A stretch of 64,000 nucleotides of DNA from an uncultured Massilia sp. (GCA_913778765.1 CAJYXO010000159.1:1-64000), one strand, 5' to 3'; counted from the stretch's first letter, positions 27,302 to 35,372 are shown. Notes: a model not told the origin generated them from the letters alone. A program made the numbers and translations.

Positions 27302-28801
27302 ATGCACGACGCGGATAACACCCTGACTTCGCCGCTTCCCGGCGCCCCCAGCGCCGGGCCGCCGATCCTGGCGCTGACCGTGCTCTGGCATCCCGATCCC
27401 GACCGGGTCGGCGCGCAATACCTGGAACCGGACGCCAGGGCCGTGGTCGAGCTGGGCCGCTTCCTGCCGCTGTTCGCGCGACAGGGCGAAGACGGACTCG
27501 GGCTCGGGCATGGCGGCGTGTCGCGCCTGCCGGTGCGGATTGCGCGCGAACCGGGCGGCGGGCTGTCGCTGGCGCCGCCCGACAGCCGCATGGCGGTCGA
27601 AGTCAACGGCGTCGAGATCGACCGGCCGGTGGTGCTCGACGCCGCCCAGCTCGAGAATGGCGTGGTGCTGGGCCTGGGACGGGCGATCCTGCTGTGCATC
27701 CACTGGACCGACCGCCTGCCGCGCGACAATCCGGTGCCGGGCCTGCTGGGCGTGAGCAGCGGCGCGATCAAGGTGCGCGAGCTGATCCGCGCGGTAGCCT
27801 CGACCGAGATGCCGGTATTGCTGCTGGGCGAGACCGGCACCGGCAAGGAAGTCGCGGCGCGCGCCATCCACGCCCTCGGCCGGCGCGCCGGCGCGCCCTT
27901 CGTCGCGGTGAACATGGCGGTGATGAACGAGGGCCTGGCGGCCGCCGAGCTGTTCGGCGCGGCGCGCGGCGCCTATACCGGCGCCCAGTCGGCGCGCGGC
28001 GGCCTGTTTGCGGAAGCCGACGGCGCCACCCTCTTCCTCGACGAGATCGGCAACACGCCGGCCAACGTCCAGCCGATGCTGCTGCGGGTGCTGGAAACCG
28101 GCCAGTACCGCGCGCTCGGCGCCGAAACCGACCGGCGCAGCAGCGCCCGCGTGATCGCCGCCACCGACCAGGACTTGAACGACGAGGACTTCAACCAGGC
28201 CTTGTTGCGCCGGCTGGAGCGCTTCGTGATCGTGCTGCCGGCCCTGCGCGCGCGGCGCGAGGATATCGGCGTGCTGCTGCTGCATTATCTGGCGCAGGCG
28301 CGCGAGACCCATGGCCTGGCGCCGCCGCTGCCCTTCGCCTTCGTCAGCGCCTGCGCCAACTACGACTGGCCGGGCAATGTGCGCCAGCTGGCCCACGTGC
28401 TGGGGCGCGCCCTGCTGGAATGGCAGGCCGGGCAGGAACCAGTGTTCGAGGCGTTCGTGAAGGTGCGGCGCGCCACGCCGGCGGCGCCGGCCGCGCAGTC
28501 GGCTGCGCCTGTCAAACGGCGCGCGCTCGGCGAATTCGATGAGGAAGCGATCCTGGCGGCGCTGCACAACAACGGCTGGCGCATCCAGGGCGCGGCCGGC
28601 GAACTCGGGATTTCGCGGCCGTCGATGTACAAATTGATCGAGTCGCATCCCGCCATCCGCCGCCCCGAGGACATCGGCGCGGACGAACTGGCGGCGACGC
28701 TGGAAAACAGCGGCGGCGACGTCGAACGCTGCGCCGCGCTGTTGCTGACACCCGTCGAGGCCTTGCGCCGGCATTTGCGCGGGCTTGGCCTGCTGGGCTG
28801 A
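27302..28801 (+). CDS. FHA-domain sigma-54-dependent transcriptional activator
   Basis: A 499-residue bacterial enhancer-binding protein. The N-terminal ~140 residues form an FHA-type domain ('GGVSRLPVRIAREPGGGLSL', 'VEVNGVEI', 'ENGVVLGLGRAILLCIHW') that should bind phosphothreonine peptides. The AAA+ domain has Walker A 'GETGTGKE', the sigma-54 contact loop as GAYTGA (Tyr for the usual Phe), Walker B 'GATLFLDEIGN' and the arginine finger region 'RRLERFVIVLPALRARRED'. The C-terminus has a Fis-type helix-turn-helix ('NNGWRIQGAAGELGISRPSMYKLI') plus a second, weaker HTH-like segment. The nearest kinase gene is two genes downstream, suggesting kinase-to-FHA signalling. The exact ATG is uncertain because no strong Shine-Dalgarno is present. 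Confidence 0.88.
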   Translation: MHDADNTLTSPLPGAPSAGPPILALTVLWHPDPDRVGAQYLEPDARAVVELGRFLPLFARQGEDGLGLGHGGVSRLPVRIAREPGGGLSLAPPDSRMAVEVNGVEIDRPVVLDAAQLENGVVLGLGRAILLCIHWTDRLPRDNPVPGLLGVSSGAIKVRELIRAVASTEMPVLLLGETGTGKEVAARAIHALGRRAGAPFVAVNMAVMNEGLAAAELFGAARGAYTGAQSARGGLFAEADGATLFLDEIGNTPANVQPMLLRVLETGQYRALGAETDRRSSARVIAATDQDLNDEDFNQALLRRLERFVIVLPALRARREDIGVLLLHYLAQARETHGLAPPLPFAFVSACANYDWPGNVRQLAHVLGRALLEWQAGQEPVFEAFVKVRRATPAAPAAQSAAPVKRRALGEFDEEAILAALHNNGWRIQGAAGELGISRPSMYKLIESHPAIRRPEDIGADELAATLENSGGDVERCAALLLTPVEALRRHLRGLGLLG

Positions 28802-28814
28802 ACCAGGAAAGAAC

Positions 28815-29360
28815 TTAGGTCGGGACAGAGCCGTTACCGACCTGGCCTTCCGGGTCGAAGGAGAACACGCGGTATTCAAGGCCATGCGCGGTTTCGATCG
28901 CCACGGTCATGACGAAGGAAATCTCCCAGCGTCCCTTGTTACGGATGATCAGCGCGGCATCGGAATCCCAGCTCATCTGCGCCGGCGTGCCGAGGGCCTG
29001 GCCCTGGCCGAAACTGAAGGTGGCGCCCTGGCCGTTCACCATGACGTCCGGATTGAAGAAGGGCGAAGGATAGGGGTAGGTGCCGGCCAGGTTCCCGGGA
29101 TTGCCGCGCTTCGAGAACATCACCGGGCGATGCATCAGGTGACAGTCGATGATGTGCACGGAGGTCAGCTGTCCATCGTAGCTGTTGGCCACCACGTTCA
29201 GGCGCATCGCGTCGCCGTTGTCGAACATGAACTGGCCGGTTTCCAGGCCGGTTGCCGGCTTGACCGGCTGGTGGTCCGCGTCCAGGAAGGTCCAGTTCAG
29301 GCGTTCGCTTTCCTGGTTGATGTCGAAACTCACCATCAGGTAATAACTATTCGGAGTCAC
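28815..29360 (-). CDS. PixA/AidA-like inclusion-body family protein
   Basis: A 181-residue soluble protein. Features: 'YYLMVSFDINQESERLNWTF', 'HIIDCHLMHRPVMFSKRGN', 'YPYPSPFFNPDVMVNGQGATFSFG' and the C-terminal 'FDPEGQVGNG'. The last element is typical of PixA/AidA-type proteins, which form crystalline inclusions in Xenorhabdus and are quorum- or phase-controlled in relatives. This assignment is from memory and is moderate. A GTG start is proposed, with AAGGGAACC eight bases upstream. It lies 17 bases downstream of the kinase gene and is probably co-transcribed with it. No signal peptide is visible. Confidence 0.6.
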   Translation of the reverse strand: MTPNSYYLMVSFDINQESERLNWTFLDADHQPVKPATGLETGQFMFDNGDAMRLNVVANSYDGQLTSVHIIDCHLMHRPVMFSKRGNPGNLAGTYPYPSPFFNPDVMVNGQGATFSFGQGQALGTPAQMSWDSDAALIIRNKGRWEISFVMTVAIETAHGLEYRVFSFDPEGQVGNGSVPT

Positions 29361-29377
29361 TTCAGGTTCCCTTTGTT

Positions 29378-31606
29378 TTAGTGGGGTTGGTAACGCGCGT
29401 CGCGGCGCAGCGCGACGAAATCCGGCTCGGCTTCGATAACGCTGGCCGGATAGCCGAGCCGCTTCGCCCGGGCCAGCGCATCGAGCGCCAGCTCCCGGTG
29501 ATGAAGCAATTCGTAGGCCAGGGCGGCGCGGAAATGCACGTCGGGGCTGTCCGGCGCCATTGCCAGGGCTTTGGCCGCCAGGCTCATCGCTCCTGCGCCG
29601 TCGCCGCTGCGGGCGGCATACAGGCCCATGCGCGACACCAGGGTCACATCGCCAGGCGCGCGCGCCAGCTGCGGCGCCAGCAGCGCTTTCGCCCTGGCAT
29701 AGGCGCTGCGTGCCTCGGCCTCGCGGCCAGGTATCCACAGCAGGGTGTCCCCCAGGTTAGCCCAGCCCAAATACTTGTTCGGATTGCCCGCCGGCGGCAT
29801 AACGGCGCGCTCGAAGGCGCTGGCAGCGCCCACGTAATCGCCGCGCTGGAACAGAACGTTGCCAAGGTTGGTGTACAGCATGGCGTTCGGTCGGACCCGC
29901 AAGCCCTGCTGGACCACTTGCAGGGCTTCGTCGCCGCGGCCCTGGCGCAGCAGCGCTTCGTTCAGGTTGGCGTAGGCGATGCCGGAATCGGGCTGCAGCT
30001 GGATGCTGAGGCGGAACGCCTGCTCGGCCTCCTTGTAATGGCCTTGCAGATAATGCACGGTGCCGAGGGTATCGGCAAAAGCGCGCTGGCCGGAATGCCG
30101 GCGCAGCATGGCTTCGCCCCACTCCCTGGCTTCGTCATAGCGGCGCAGCTGGGTCAAACAGTTGATCTTGCTAAGCGCCGCAAAAAAATTGTCCGGCTCC
30201 AGGCCGAGTGCCTTTTCTGACGCCGCCAGCGCCTGTTCGCGCTGGCCATGGTTGTACAGCACCCAGGCCTGGGCCACGTGGCTGAGCGCGAGCGTCGGCT
30301 CCAGCCGTAGGGCTTGCTGGGCGGCGGCATCGGCGCGCTTCAGCCAGGTTTCGTCCTGGGTGTCGCTGCCATAGCGGAAACTGTCGACCAGCGACATGCC
30401 GGCCACCGCGGTGGCACTATTCGGATCCCTGGCCAGCAGCGCCGCGAAATCGGCGCGCGCCGCTTCCAGCTTTTCGGTCTGGTCGAAGGATTCGAGGGAA
30501 TGCAAGGCGCGCGCGATGGTCGCCGCGCGCGAAAAGACCGGCGCCGCCGGGCGCAGGTGGTCGACGGCCAGCATGCCGCCCACGCCCAGCGCCAGCACCA
30601 GGGAGGCGCCCAGCCAGACTTTGCGCGCGCGGAGCCGGTGCAACGGGAATGCACGAGAGCGCGCGTCGACGGCAGCGTCATGCGGCCCAGCAAGGGGCAC
30701 AGCAACCGGCGCGGCAGCCGCTGCGGCCACCGGTTCCGGCGCGGGGCCAGGCAATGCCGGCGTGCCGTCACGGCAGGCCGCCAGCCCGGCGCAAACCTCT
30801 TCCATCCCCGCCAGCCGCTGCTCGGGCTGGCGCGCCGTCATCGCCCGGATCAGCGCCATCACGGGCGCCGGTGTCGCCTCGGGAAATTCCCAGTTGGCCG
30901 AACTCGACTGCATCTGCGCCGCCGCCAGCGCCAGGCCGGACAGGTGCGCGAACGGCCGCTTTCCGCACACCATCTCGTAGAACAGCACGCCCAGCGCGTA
31001 CACGTCGGACTGGCGGCTGGCCGGCTTGCCGAGCAGGCATTCCGGCGCCATGTAGGCGATCGTGCCCTGCTGCTCGAGCTGCATGACCGAGGTGGTGGCC
31101 TGGGCATCGTCGTGGAAGGCGAGGCCGAGGTCGAGGATGCGCAGCTTGCCGGCTTCGTCGACCATCAGGTTCGAGGGCTTCAGGTCGCCGTGGATGAGCC
31201 CGCGGGCGTGGGCCGCCTGCATGGCGATGGCCGCCTGGCCGACCAGGTCGAACACGCGCGCCATGTCGATCGGTCCCTGGGCGATCAGCTCACGCAGGGT
31301 GAGGCCGGCAATCAGCTCCATCACGATCGCGTGGCCGGCCCCGTCTTCCTCGATCGAAAAGATCTTCACGAAGGCGGGATGTTCCAGCGAGGCCGCCAGC
31401 CGCGCCTCCTGCAGCAGGCTGCCCGGCTGGCCGGGGAGGCCGGCGGCCTTGAGGCGCTTGATCGCGACACGCCGCCGCAGGACGTCGTCCCAGGCTTCGC
31501 GCACTTCGCCGAAGCCGCCCGCGCCCAGATGCCGTCCCAGGCGGTAATGCCTGAACTGCTCTTCCGGGGTGGCGACGCTGGCGTCGGGCGCTGAGGTGAA
31601 ATCCAT
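29378..31606 (-). CDS. Membrane Ser/Thr protein kinase with C-terminal TPR repeats
   Basis: A 742-residue Hanks-type kinase. The N-terminal domain (about residues 20-280) shows the glycine loop 'GAGGFGEVREAWDD', 'VAIKRLK' with the catalytic Lys, 'HGDLKPSNLMV' (HRD Arg replaced by Gly, a non-RD kinase), 'LRILDLGLAF' (DFG as DLG) and 'GTIAYMAPE'. A single membrane helix ('WLGASLVLALGVGGMLAVDHL') follows near residue 340. The rest is a periplasmic-side array of TPRs ('GDYVGAASAFERAV', 'GHYKEAEQAFRLSIQL'). It likely phosphorylates an FHA partner, such as the nearby sigma-54 activator. The start at the Met before 'DFTSAPDAS' is by domain placement; no strong Shine-Dalgarno is seen. Confidence 0.9.
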   Translation of the reverse strand: MDFTSAPDASVATPEEQFRHYRLGRHLGAGGFGEVREAWDDVLRRRVAIKRLKAAGLPGQPGSLLQEARLAASLEHPAFVKIFSIEEDGAGHAIVMELIAGLTLRELIAQGPIDMARVFDLVGQAAIAMQAAHARGLIHGDLKPSNLMVDEAGKLRILDLGLAFHDDAQATTSVMQLEQQGTIAYMAPECLLGKPASRQSDVYALGVLFYEMVCGKRPFAHLSGLALAAAQMQSSSANWEFPEATPAPVMALIRAMTARQPEQRLAGMEEVCAGLAACRDGTPALPGPAPEPVAAAAAAPVAVPLAGPHDAAVDARSRAFPLHRLRARKVWLGASLVLALGVGGMLAVDHLRPAAPVFSRAATIARALHSLESFDQTEKLEAARADFAALLARDPNSATAVAGMSLVDSFRYGSDTQDETWLKRADAAAQQALRLEPTLALSHVAQAWVLYNHGQREQALAASEKALGLEPDNFFAALSKINCLTQLRRYDEAREWGEAMLRRHSGQRAFADTLGTVHYLQGHYKEAEQAFRLSIQLQPDSGIAYANLNEALLRQGRGDEALQVVQQGLRVRPNAMLYTNLGNVLFQRGDYVGAASAFERAVMPPAGNPNKYLGWANLGDTLLWIPGREAEARSAYARAKALLAPQLARAPGDVTLVSRMGLYAARSGDGAGAMSLAAKALAMAPDSPDVHFRAALAYELLHHRELALDALARAKRLGYPASVIEAEPDFVALRRDARYQPH

Positions 31607-32269
31607 GGTACGAGGTTTGTAAAACGAGACGATGAGTCTCGCATAACCGGCTGCTCCCTGCCAGGAAAATCTTGCTGCAGCGCCACAGTGAACGCTGTGG
31701 TGCAGACCGTCATCTGAGGACAGATCGGGCGCCAAATCGATTCACCGTCGTTTTCGCGCCACGCTTGCCGCCGTTGTCCTGCCTGTGGCGGTCGTGCAGT
31801 CCGCCACCAACGCTGCGCCCTCCTTCACAGGCTTGACCTTGCATGCCAAATCCGGCCAGGCCTGGCAGACCAGGGAGCATTGTGTGGCCAATCCATCGTC
31901 ACCAAGGCGCTGTCCGGCAACTTCGATCGGGACCACGATCTCGTATCCGAGGCCCTTGCTACACGCTGAAAAATCAATCTGATAAATCGTTTATATGGTT
32001 TATATTGTTATTCATGATTGCCGCTTGATTAGAACAGGCGATGCTGCATTCCGACCCGTAAATACTTAACGTAGTGGGCCTTATGCAGGACGCGTAGTGC
32101 TTGACATCGTTGTGCTGGAATGCGAACTTGCTGCCGCTGACGATTTAACAAACCTTGCATGCGCTGCATGCACGGCGGTCGAATCGGCCAGCCTCACGTT
32201 TGGAGATCGAGCAGATACCGCAAGCGCCGTCTCCGCGCATTCACCTGTTGATTCTTTCTGGAGACTGAT
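31607..32269. other. 663-base gap without a convincing gene
   Basis: This gap holds the kinase promoter region at its left end, a few short open frames with no Shine-Dalgarno or family signal, and an AT-rich stretch at 31960-32040 that may carry a promoter. A TTGACA at 32101-32106 has no good -10 at the right distance. A 58-codon GTG frame ends overlapping the next start codon but has no supporting signal. Confidence 0.5.
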
Positions 32270-32467
32270 ATGAACAAGAAGTTGGCAACCCTGTTGTTCG
32301 CAATTGGCATGGGTGCTTCGGCCGGCTCCGCGCTGGCTGTGGCCGGCGATCCGCCGTCCTGCTCTACCTCGTGCTTCAATACCTACCTCGCTTGCAAGGC
32401 TGCGGGGGTGGATCCGGATGAATGCATGATGGACTTGTCGGCTTGCCGCGATCGTTGCGGTATCTGA
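32270..32467 (+). CDS. Secreted six-cysteine peptide (65 residues)
   Basis: A small exported peptide: a signal sequence ('KKLATLLFAIGMGASAGSALA') and a mature part of about 40 residues with six cysteines. The spacing is C-x3-C-x6-C-x9-C-x6-C-x3-C, which is mirror-symmetric and fits a helical hairpin held by three disulfides. GGAGA seven bases before the ATG and an intrinsic terminator 18 bases past the stop codon mark it as a single-gene unit. There is no homology I can name. The related Cys-rich peptides at 34.5 and 35.2 kb use a different cysteine spacing. Antimicrobial, signalling or envelope roles are all possible. Confidence 0.75.
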   Translation: MNKKLATLLFAIGMGASAGSALAVAGDPPSCSTSCFNTYLACKAAGVDPDECMMDLSACRDRCGI

Positions 32468-32484
32468 TTCGCTCATCTCCGATG

Positions 32485-32506
32485 ACCGCCCGGAATGGGC
32501 GGTTTT
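32485..32506 (+). terminator. Intrinsic terminator of the six-cysteine peptide gene
   Basis: Stem ACCGCCC / GGGCGGT with a five-base loop followed by TTTT, 18 bases past the stop codon. Confidence 0.8.
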
Positions 32507-32629
32507 CCAGACCGCAGTGGATGCGAACCGGCGGCGGATTTGTGACAATTCGATAGCCTTGACGGGGGCCCGACCGGCTACCATCGTGCCGCTGAGGACA
32601 TCGCCTGCAACCACTACCGGAGAGAAGCC

Positions 32630-33634
32630 ATGAAACGTCACACCATCTGCCTCGCCATCGCATCGGCCCTGGCCCTGAGCGCCTGCGGCGGCGGCGGCGG
32701 CGATCCGGGCGCCGGCTCCACCCCGGTACAAGTCTCGTCGCTGACGCCGATCACGGCAGCGAACGCGAACAAGGCAGGGGCCACCGGCTATGACGCCAGC
32801 AGCCTGGTCGGCGAATCCTCCTCGATCGGCGGCGTCCTGACCGGCGCCAGCCTGGGCGGCACCGGCATCAGCGCGGTCTCGCCGGTCCTCAAGCTGGTCA
32901 AGCGCAGCTTCGGCCAAGGCAATCCGCCGCTGCTGACCGGGGTGACGCGGTCCGAAGCCTGCTCCGGGGGCGGCTCGATCACGCTCGACGCCAACCTGCG
33001 CAACGTGCAAGGTTTCAGCAACGGCGACACCATCACGATGACCGCGCAGAACTGCGTCGAGGACGGCGACGTCCTGAACGGCCGCCTGAGCATCTCCCTG
33101 GCCGACGTCAGCGGCGACCTCATGAATTCTCCGGTCGGCGCGGCGACCCTGAACACCACCTTCATCGGCTTCAGCATCGCCAGCGGCAACGAGACCGCCA
33201 CCATCAACGGCGACATGAAGATCGCCCTCGCGTCGACCAGCGCCACCAGCAATTCGGTCACCGTCTCCGGCAAGTCGCTGCAGGCCACCGCCCAGAAAGC
33301 CGGCGCCACCGTGGCCACCCTGACCCTCGGCGATTATTCCGTGACCGGCAGCACCAACGGCACCACCATGACCAGTGCCGCCAACTTCTCGCTGTCGGGC
33401 AATGCCAACGGTCTCGGCCAGATTGCCTACACGGTCAAGAACCTGCAGCCCTTCGTCAGCGCCGGCGCGGCGATGCCAGGCTCGGGCGCACTGATCGTCA
33501 ACGGCGCGGCGTCCTCGGTCACCGTCACCGCGCTCGGCACCGCCGGCGTCCGCCTGGATTACAGCGCCAAAGGCGACGGCACGATCACGCAAACCACGAC
33601 GCTGAGCTGGACCGAGTTCCTCGCCTCGCTCTGA
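32630..33634 (+). CDS. Hypothetical outer-membrane lipoprotein
   Basis: A 334-residue protein with a lipoprotein signal: 'CLAIASALALSACGGGGGD', where the lipobox is L-S-A-C followed by a glycine run. The mature part is Ser/Thr/Asn/Gly-rich and beta-strand-like ('GGSITLDANLRNVQGFSNGDTITMTAQNC', 'TLTLGDYSVTGSTNGTTMTS'), with two extra cysteines that could form a disulfide. I do not recognise the family. A Shine-Dalgarno AGAGAAG is present. The next gene begins in the TGATG overlap at its stop codon, so the pair is co-translated and probably works together at the outer membrane. Confidence 0.78.
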   Translation: MKRHTICLAIASALALSACGGGGGDPGAGSTPVQVSSLTPITAANANKAGATGYDASSLVGESSSIGGVLTGASLGGTGISAVSPVLKLVKRSFGQGNPPLLTGVTRSEACSGGGSITLDANLRNVQGFSNGDTITMTAQNCVEDGDVLNGRLSISLADVSGDLMNSPVGAATLNTTFIGFSIASGNETATINGDMKIALASTSATSNSVTVSGKSLQATAQKAGATVATLTLGDYSVTGSTNGTTMTSAANFSLSGNANGLGQIAYTVKNLQPFVSAGAAMPGSGALIVNGAASSVTVTALGTAGVRLDYSAKGDGTITQTTTLSWTEFLASL

Positions 33635-34422
33635 TGCGGATGCCGTTCGTGGGCCGCGCCGCCATCGTGACGGCGCTGGTGGCGGCGTTTGCTTCTCCTG
33701 CCAGTGCGCAATGGCAGGGCAGCATCGCCGCCGGCGTGCGCAAGGCCGTGCAGACCGAAGCCGACCTGGCCGGCCGCCAACTGGTGCGCGAAGACGGCTG
33801 GCTGCGCGGCATCGGCCTGCAGGCCGGCTACCGCGCCGGCAAGGTGCTCTGGTTCGGCGGCGCCGACTGGTACACGGGCGACCTCGATTACCGCGGCCGC
33901 ACCCAGACCGGCATCCCCGCCGCGTCGACCACCGCGACCCGCATGCTGGCGGCGCGCCTGGGCGCCTCCTATGCCCTGGAAAGCTGGACGATGCTGGCCG
34001 CGCTCGAGACCGACCGCTGGCAGCGCGACATCCTCGGCACCGCCGCCGGCGGCGGACTGCAGGAACGCTACCGCTCGCGGCGCCTGCTGCTCGGCGCCGA
34101 CAAGACCTGGGCGCCGGCCGCCGGCGCCGTCTCCGCCGACGCCGCGCTGGTCCTTGCCGCGCCGGAGCGCATGCGCATCGGCTTTTCCGGCCTCTACGAC
34201 CCGGTGGCGCTCGACACCCGCCACGGACACGGCCTGCGGCTCGGCGCCGCTTTCCAGCCGGCCTGGGCGCCCTTCCTGGCATTGCGCGCCCGCGCCGACT
34301 GGCTGAAGGTCGCGCGCAGCGCTGAGGCGGCCTTGACCGCGAACGGGGAGTTCCGCGGCACGGTGACGCAGCCGGAACATGTGCGCAGGGCATTCACGCT
34401 GGAGCTTGCGTACGTTTTCTAA
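33634..34422 (+). CDS. Predicted outer-membrane beta-barrel protein
   Basis: A 262-residue protein with a signal peptide ('AAIVTALVAAFASPASA') and alternating amphipathic strands. Aromatic girdle residues recur ('LWFGGADWYTGDLDYRG', 'WTMLAALETDRWQRDIL', 'FLALRARADWLKVARS'). It ends 'RAFTLELAYVF', the C-terminal aromatic BAM signature. A barrel of roughly 10-12 strands is likely. Its start overlaps the stop codon of the lipoprotein gene, indicating translational coupling. Function is unknown; no domain is recognised. It converges with the cysteine-rich peptide operon. Confidence 0.75.
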   Translation: MRMPFVGRAAIVTALVAAFASPASAQWQGSIAAGVRKAVQTEADLAGRQLVREDGWLRGIGLQAGYRAGKVLWFGGADWYTGDLDYRGRTQTGIPAASTTATRMLAARLGASYALESWTMLAALETDRWQRDILGTAAGGGLQERYRSRRLLLGADKTWAPAAGAVSADAALVLAAPERMRIGFSGLYDPVALDTRHGHGLRLGAAFQPAWAPFLALRARADWLKVARSAEAALTANGEFRGTVTQPEHVRRAFTLELAYVF

Positions 34423-34434
34423 AGGAACGCTCAT

Positions 34435-34475
34435 AAAAAAGCCCGGGCTGAAGAATCAGGTCTTCTGGCCCGGGC
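34435..34475 (-). terminator. Intrinsic terminator of the Cys-rich peptide/glutaredoxin operon
   Basis: On the minus strand a long stem (outer arms GCCCGGGC; inner GAAGA/TCTTC pairing) with a small loop is followed by TTTTTT. It lies 27 bases past the stop codon of the last operon gene. Confidence 0.88.
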
Positions 34476-34501
34476 CGGTTACCGCTTACCCATCCAATGC
34501 C

Positions 34502-34693
34502 TCAGGTGCATTCCGGGTAATAAGCATCGCATTTCTGCCATTCATAGCGATTGCAGGATGCCTGGTCACCGGCCTGGCATGCCTGGTAGGCATTCCGGCA
34601 AAAATCGCAGCCGCCTACCGCCGTCGCGCTCAGCGACACGCTCAGGCCGATACCGAACAACAGCGCGCACATCCCTTTTTTCAAGCTGATCAT
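34502..34693 (-). CDS. Secreted six-cysteine peptide, paralog 1 (63 residues)
   Basis: A small exported peptide. The leader 'MISLKKGMCALLFGIGLSVS' is nearly identical to that of paralog 2 and ends at 'LSATA'. The mature part has six cysteines with spacing C-x2-C-x6-C-x7-C-x7-C-x6-C and ends 'YYPECT'. The start is chosen at the conserved leader, with GGGAG five bases upstream. It is the last gene of a three-gene unit, 56 bases after the glutaredoxin gene, and a terminator follows. The even number of cysteines and the adjacent exported glutaredoxin suggest disulfide-folded mature peptides; the target or function is unknown. Confidence 0.8.
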   Translation of the reverse strand: MISLKKGMCALLFGIGLSVSLSATAVGGCDFCRNAYQACQAGDQASCNRYEWQKCDAYYPECT

Positions 34694-34749
34694 CCTTGCT
34701 CCCGAAGTGGAATAAAACGTGGAAGGCTTCCGTGCCGCCTGTATGCCGG

Positions 34750-35139
34750 TCATTTCGTCGAAGCGACCTTTGCCAGGGCGGACTCGAAAGCGCTGGGAAT
34801 ATAGCCAACGATCATCCGGTTGCCGATCAGGACCTTCGGAATGGAGCCGCCGCCGAGCTGCTCATAATGCTGCCTGGCGACAGCGGACTTTTCGATGTCC
34901 ATTTCCGTGTAAGCGATCTTGTGCTCGGCAAAATAGGCTTTCGTCTTGGCGCAGTAAGGGCACCAGCTGGCGCTGTACAAAACGACGGCCGTTGTGGCGC
35001 CGTTGCGGTGGGCGTTGTAATCGCCCTCGACATAGTTCGGTTTGAGCCATGCATAAGCGCGAGGAGCGGCAAAGCCCAGCCCCAGGCCGACGGCCAGGAA
35101 CAGGGGGTACACGAAAAGCGACCGCAAATGTTTTTTCAT
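34750..35139 (-). CDS. Exported or membrane-anchored glutaredoxin (CPYC)
   Basis: A 129-residue thiol-disulfide oxidoreductase. The N-terminus has a basic start then a hydrophobic segment ('SLFVYPLFLAVGLGLGFAA') ending 'APRAYA', which acts as signal peptide or anchor. The glutaredoxin fold follows: strand 'TAVVLYSASWCPYCAKTKAYF' with the active site C60-P-Y-C63, then 'IAYTEMDIEKS' and the cis-proline block 'GGGSIPKVLIGNRMIVGY' (P101). Classical glutaredoxins are cytosolic and use glutathione, so an exported one is unusual. It lies between two Cys-rich peptide genes with gaps of 35 and 56 bases. AAGGGA six bases upstream fixes the second ATG as the start. Confidence 0.85.
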   Translation of the reverse strand: MKKHLRSLFVYPLFLAVGLGLGFAAPRAYAWLKPNYVEGDYNAHRNGATTAVVLYSASWCPYCAKTKAYFAEHKIAYTEMDIEKSAVARQHYEQLGGGSIPKVLIGNRMIVGYIPSAFESALAKVASTK

Positions 35140-35174
35140 TGGCATTCCCTTGATTTACTTGTCAGCCTGGCAGA

Positions 35175-35372
35175 TCAGCCGGTGCATTCCGGGTAATAGA
35201 AACTGCACTCGCCAGCCTCGTACTGGGCGCAATACCGGGCATCGCCGGCCATGCAGCGCTGGTACCAGAATCCGCAGCCCGTGCAATCGGGCGGCAAGGC
35301 CCAGGCACTCAAGGAAACGCTCAGCCCGATGCCGAAACCAAGCACGCAAAGACCTTTTTTCAAACTAATCAT
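35175..35372 (-). CDS. Secreted six-cysteine peptide, paralog 2 (65 residues)
   Basis: First gene of the operon. Leader 'MISLKKGLCVLGFGIGLSVS' differs from paralog 1 at only three of twenty positions. The mature part starts after 'LSAWA' and has six cysteines in exactly the same spacing (C-x2-C-x6-C-x7-C-x7-C-x6-C) and the same 'YYPEC' end, while the residues between are diverged and aromatic. AAGGAG seven bases upstream defines the start. A candidate promoter (TTGACC, 16 bases, TAGTCT) lies about 40-65 bases upstream. No database family is known to me. Confidence 0.8.
   Translation of the reverse strand: MISLKKGLCVLGFGIGLSVSLSAWALPPDCTGCGFWYQRCMAGDARYCAQYEAGECSFYYPECTG

Noticed and set aside
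31742-31982. Short opposing open frames in the gap after the kinase gene
   Set aside because: No ribosome-binding site, no family features; composition suggests non-coding DNA.
32097-32273. 58-codon GTG frame ending on the start of the six-cysteine peptide gene
   Set aside because: No Shine-Dalgarno, no signal sequence and no recognisable composition.
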